From: Zelonia costaricensis
Lineage: Eukaryota > Euglenozoa > Kinetoplastea > Trypanosomatida > Trypanosomatidae
Assembly: GCA_030849075.1 (NCBI GenBank)
Contig: JASAOO010002998.1
Span: 1-16,805 of the forward strand
Direction of reading: 5' to 3'
Length of the DNA: 16,805 nucleotides
Every line of letters begins with the position of its first letter. The stretch's first letter is position 1. This document shows, one piece after another, positions 14,817 through 16,805 of this stretch. Below the pieces are notes generated by a model that saw only the letters and a program-made list of their open reading frames with translations, was not told where the DNA came from and ran no database searches. A program made the translations under genes and the position numbers.

Positions 14817-16568
14817 CTACGGCTGCGGCCGGTCCTGAAAGAAGTCCCGTGCGGCAAAGAAGCGCAGCGCCTGCAGCAGCACTCCCTGCTCATCCATCCG
14901 CGCCTCCTCGGTGAGCCGCTCGTAAAGCGTCGGCGGAGGCGGGGGACGGCGCATCGGGTCGCGCCGGTGCTGCTGGACGCGCCGTGCAGCCGCCACAGGC
15001 GCCATCATGCGTGTCACCTCCCGCGGGGCATCGGCTGGCGCTGCGGCCGACTGCGCCGGTGGCGCTTTATCGTCGTCCACGCCATCGCCGAGCTCAACGT
15101 GCCCGTTCAGCGCAGACGGTGCCTCGTCCAGCGAAGTGACACGTGCATCCAACTCCACCGGCTCGCTCATAGCGTCGCAGCTGCCCAGCTCCACCACCAT
15201 CTGGCTGTCCGGCGCTGCTTCCGTAATAGGATCCGGCGAAGTGGCGTGCGGCCCGGTAGGTGTCTGCTCCTCTGCCTTGTCTCCCTTCCCCGAGATGCCG
15301 CGGGGCGGCGAGAGGCGCGGCGCCTTCGCGGTGCCCCTGTCCGCCGCCACTAGCTTCGCCTCGCCCCATACGACGCGGCGGTCGTACGTCCTGTCCCCCT
15401 TGGTCGGGCAGTCCGCCACCCAGTGCTCGCCCTTGGAGCCACAACGGTGGCACACGTAGAACTGCGGCACCTCCTTCGCCGCCGCGTAGCGCTCCCGCAC
15501 GAGCTGCACGCGCTGCCGTGGGGTGAGGGTCCCGTTAGGGCCGAGCGGAATGAGCTTGGTGGGGCGCGGCGCGGGTGGGGCCAGCTGCGCTGCTGATGTG
15601 GGAGCCGCAGCTGGCGGTGCCGCCTCCGCTGGCGGCTGCGGCAGGGGTGGCGCGGTGGGGTCCGTGAACTCCGCAACGGACACTTCGGCAGCGGTCGGCG
15701 GCTGCAAGAAGCGCGAGCGCACCGCCTCTGCTGACGGAGCAGGTGCTACGCTCCGCAACGCGCCGTGTGGAGGCCCGGGCCGGTGCTGCGAACCGGAGGA
15801 GCACGAGGAGGAGCGCGACGATGGCGCCGTGGCACTCGACGCGGCGGACGGCGAGCGGGAGTCACCCGGCAGCTCACCGCGGGCAATAAAAGAGGCATCG
15901 GTACGGGGCCGCTTGTGGATGACGATGCCATGCTGCCGCATCCACCTCCGCCGCTCATCAGGCAGCACTACGCCGCGCGCGGCCTTGTAGTAGAGCTCCT
16001 CCACCTTTCCCTTCACCGCGTCCTGCGTCGGGAAGCGGCGCTTACGCTGCTCGAGGTAGGCGGACGTGTCGACGAGGTTCGGCGCGTCGGGGCGATGGTG
16101 CAACAACTCCACGTGCTCCTCCATCCTCCAGGGCTTGTTGTTGCGGCACGTGAAATGGCAGCCGGGAACGGTGCAATAAATGTGCGTGTCCATGTGTATC
16201 GCGTACTTCTCGCGGGTAGCAAACCCGCGCTGGCACGCATCGCAGTAGAAGCCGTCATCGTGGTGGCTGCGACGTTGTGGCTGCGGCAGTGCCGGCTGGG
16301 AGGGCACACCACCGCCACTGGCACCCTGCTCCCGCTGCCCACCCGCAGCGTCAGAGGCACCGTCGTTTGCGTTCTCGCGCACCGCGTCCGGGCCAGCGCC
16401 TGCGATCGTCGGGTTTGGCGGAAGGAAACGCCACTCTCGCGCCGCACCGTAGGCATCCCGCCACTCTGGCATTGCAGTGGGCAAACCAATCACGAGCTTG
16501 TCGAACGGGTGGTAGGCGTCCTGTGGCGCAGGAGCACGGCCGTGATAACCAGGACGAGGTGGGGGCAT
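14817..16568 (-). CDS. NUFIP1/Rsa1-like zinc finger protein, probable box C/D snoRNP assembly factor
   Basis: A 583-residue protein. Two C2H2 fingers lie at C109-x2-C112-x12-H125-x3-H129 and C132-x4-C137-x14-H152-x4-H157. Directly after them, YLEQRKRRFPT (171-181) followed by ARGVVLP matches the signature of the NUFIP1 conserved domain. The C terminus, TLYERLTEEARMDEQGVLLQ from 547 and then ALRFF, matches the short C-terminal motif of NUFIP1/Rsa1 that in other organisms contacts the partner protein Hit1/ZNHIT3. NUFIP1 bridges box C/D snoRNP core proteins and the R2TP chaperone, in the nucleus. Extra to the family is a zinc knuckle at 373-387 with spacing C-x2-C-x5-H-x4-C, one residue longer than the usual CCHC. 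The rest is Pro/Ala-rich and probably disordered. The ATG at 16568 is chosen because the 68 codons before it include repeat translation and cross the likely acceptor. The family assignment is from motif recognition, not a search. Confidence 0.93.
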   Translation of the reverse strand: MPPPRPGYHGRAPAPQDAYHPFDKLVIGLPTAMPEWRDAYGAAREWRFLPPNPTIAGAGPDAVRENANDGASDAAGGQREQGASGGGVPSQPALPQPQRRSHHDDGFYCDACQRGFATREKYAIHMDTHIYCTVPGCHFTCRNNKPWRMEEHVELLHHRPDAPNLVDTSAYLEQRKRRFPTQDAVKGKVEELYYKAARGVVLPDERRRWMRQHGIVIHKRPRTDASFIARGELPGDSRSPSAASSATAPSSRSSSCSSGSQHRPGPPHGALRSVAPAPSAEAVRSRFLQPPTAAEVSVAEFTDPTAPPLPQPPAEAAPPAAAPTSAAQLAPPAPRPTKLIPLGPNGTLTPRQRVQLVRERYAAAKEVPQFYVCHRCGSKGEHWVADCPTKGDRTYDRRVVWGEAKLVAADRGTAKAPRLSPPRGISGKGDKAEEQTPTGPHATSPDPITEAAPDSQMVVELGSCDAMSEPVELDARVTSLDEAPSALNGHVELGDGVDDDKAPPAQSAAAPADAPREVTRMMAPVAAARRVQQHRRDPMRRPPPPPTLYERLTEEARMDEQGVLLQALRFFAARDFFQDRPQP

Positions 16569-16805
16569 CGCTCCGCACGTGTGTTCGTGAGTGTCTGTGT
16601 GTGCGTGTCTGTGTGTGAAGGAGAGCGAGTCACGTGGCTGGTTGCGCTCAAGTCCACAACGATCGAAGACCGCGTCGGACTCTCGCCCAAAACACCCCGG
16701 TCGAACTCGTGAGAGATCGAACGCGAAACACGGAAGAGGGTGAGGTTCGAAACTCGCAAAGTACCGCACCACACAATCCCGGTCGCCGAGACAACTGCGT
16801 CTAGC
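16569..16805. promoter_or_regulatory. Leader region of the NUFIP-like gene with a candidate trans-splice acceptor
   Basis: On the minus strand a C/T-rich stretch (16629-16617) and a short CA run precede CAG ending at 16609, which would give a 5' UTR of about 40 nt. GT-rich sequence at 16591-16616 on the plus strand surrounds it. Other AGs lie on both sides, so the assignment is weak. The upstream gene is outside the window. Confidence 0.3.

Noticed and set aside
16569..16772. N-terminal extension of the NUFIP-like protein by 68 codons
   Set aside because: It contains His-Thr repeat translation and likely leader sequence; family-like sequence begins only after the ATG at 16568.

Overview
The window looks like nuclear DNA from a trypanosomatid kinetoplastid, most like the GC-rich Leishmaniinae (Leishmania, Leptomonas, Crithidia); the genus cannot be settled from what is here. 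The grounds are five long intronless genes all on the minus strand, GC-rich code, long spacers full of dinucleotide repeats and homopolymers, and polypyrimidine tracts followed by AG just upstream of start codons, as expected where polycistronic RNA is cut up by spliced-leader trans-splicing. No strand switch, tRNA, rRNA, transposon or bacterial-type operon signal was seen.

In transcription order (right to left): (1) 16568-14817, a NUFIP1/Rsa1-like zinc-finger protein, probably a box C/D snoRNP assembly factor; (2) 12794-11103, an NF-X1-type protein with a RING/PHD-like domain and about eight NFX1 zinc repeats; (3) 10506-7300, an XPB/Ssl2 (ERCC3) helicase of the TFIIH and nucleotide-excision-repair family, with a charged insert between the helicase lobes and a C-terminal region that reads as a WWE domain; (4) 6447-4927, a low-complexity protein of unknown function with a short basic coiled coil; (5) 3590-831, an ankyrin-repeat protein whose middle resembles the EF-hand plus SH2-like part of the Cbl phosphotyrosine-binding module, with the phosphotyrosine arginine replaced by glycine.

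The genes lie in one transcription unit. This does not imply shared function, since trypanosomatid units mix unrelated genes, although three of the five (helicase, NF-X1 protein, NUFIP-like protein) are probably nuclear. Spacers run from about 0.6 to 2.0 kb; every internal one, and both end flanks, holds GT/CA arrays. Start codons were set to the first in-frame ATG after the likely splice acceptor, which removes spurious N-terminal extensions from the helicase, NF-X1 and NUFIP-like genes.

The points most worth pursuing are the WWE-like tail on the helicase, the Cbl-like EF/SH2 region in the ankyrin protein, and the NUFIP-like protein with an extra zinc knuckle of unusual spacing.
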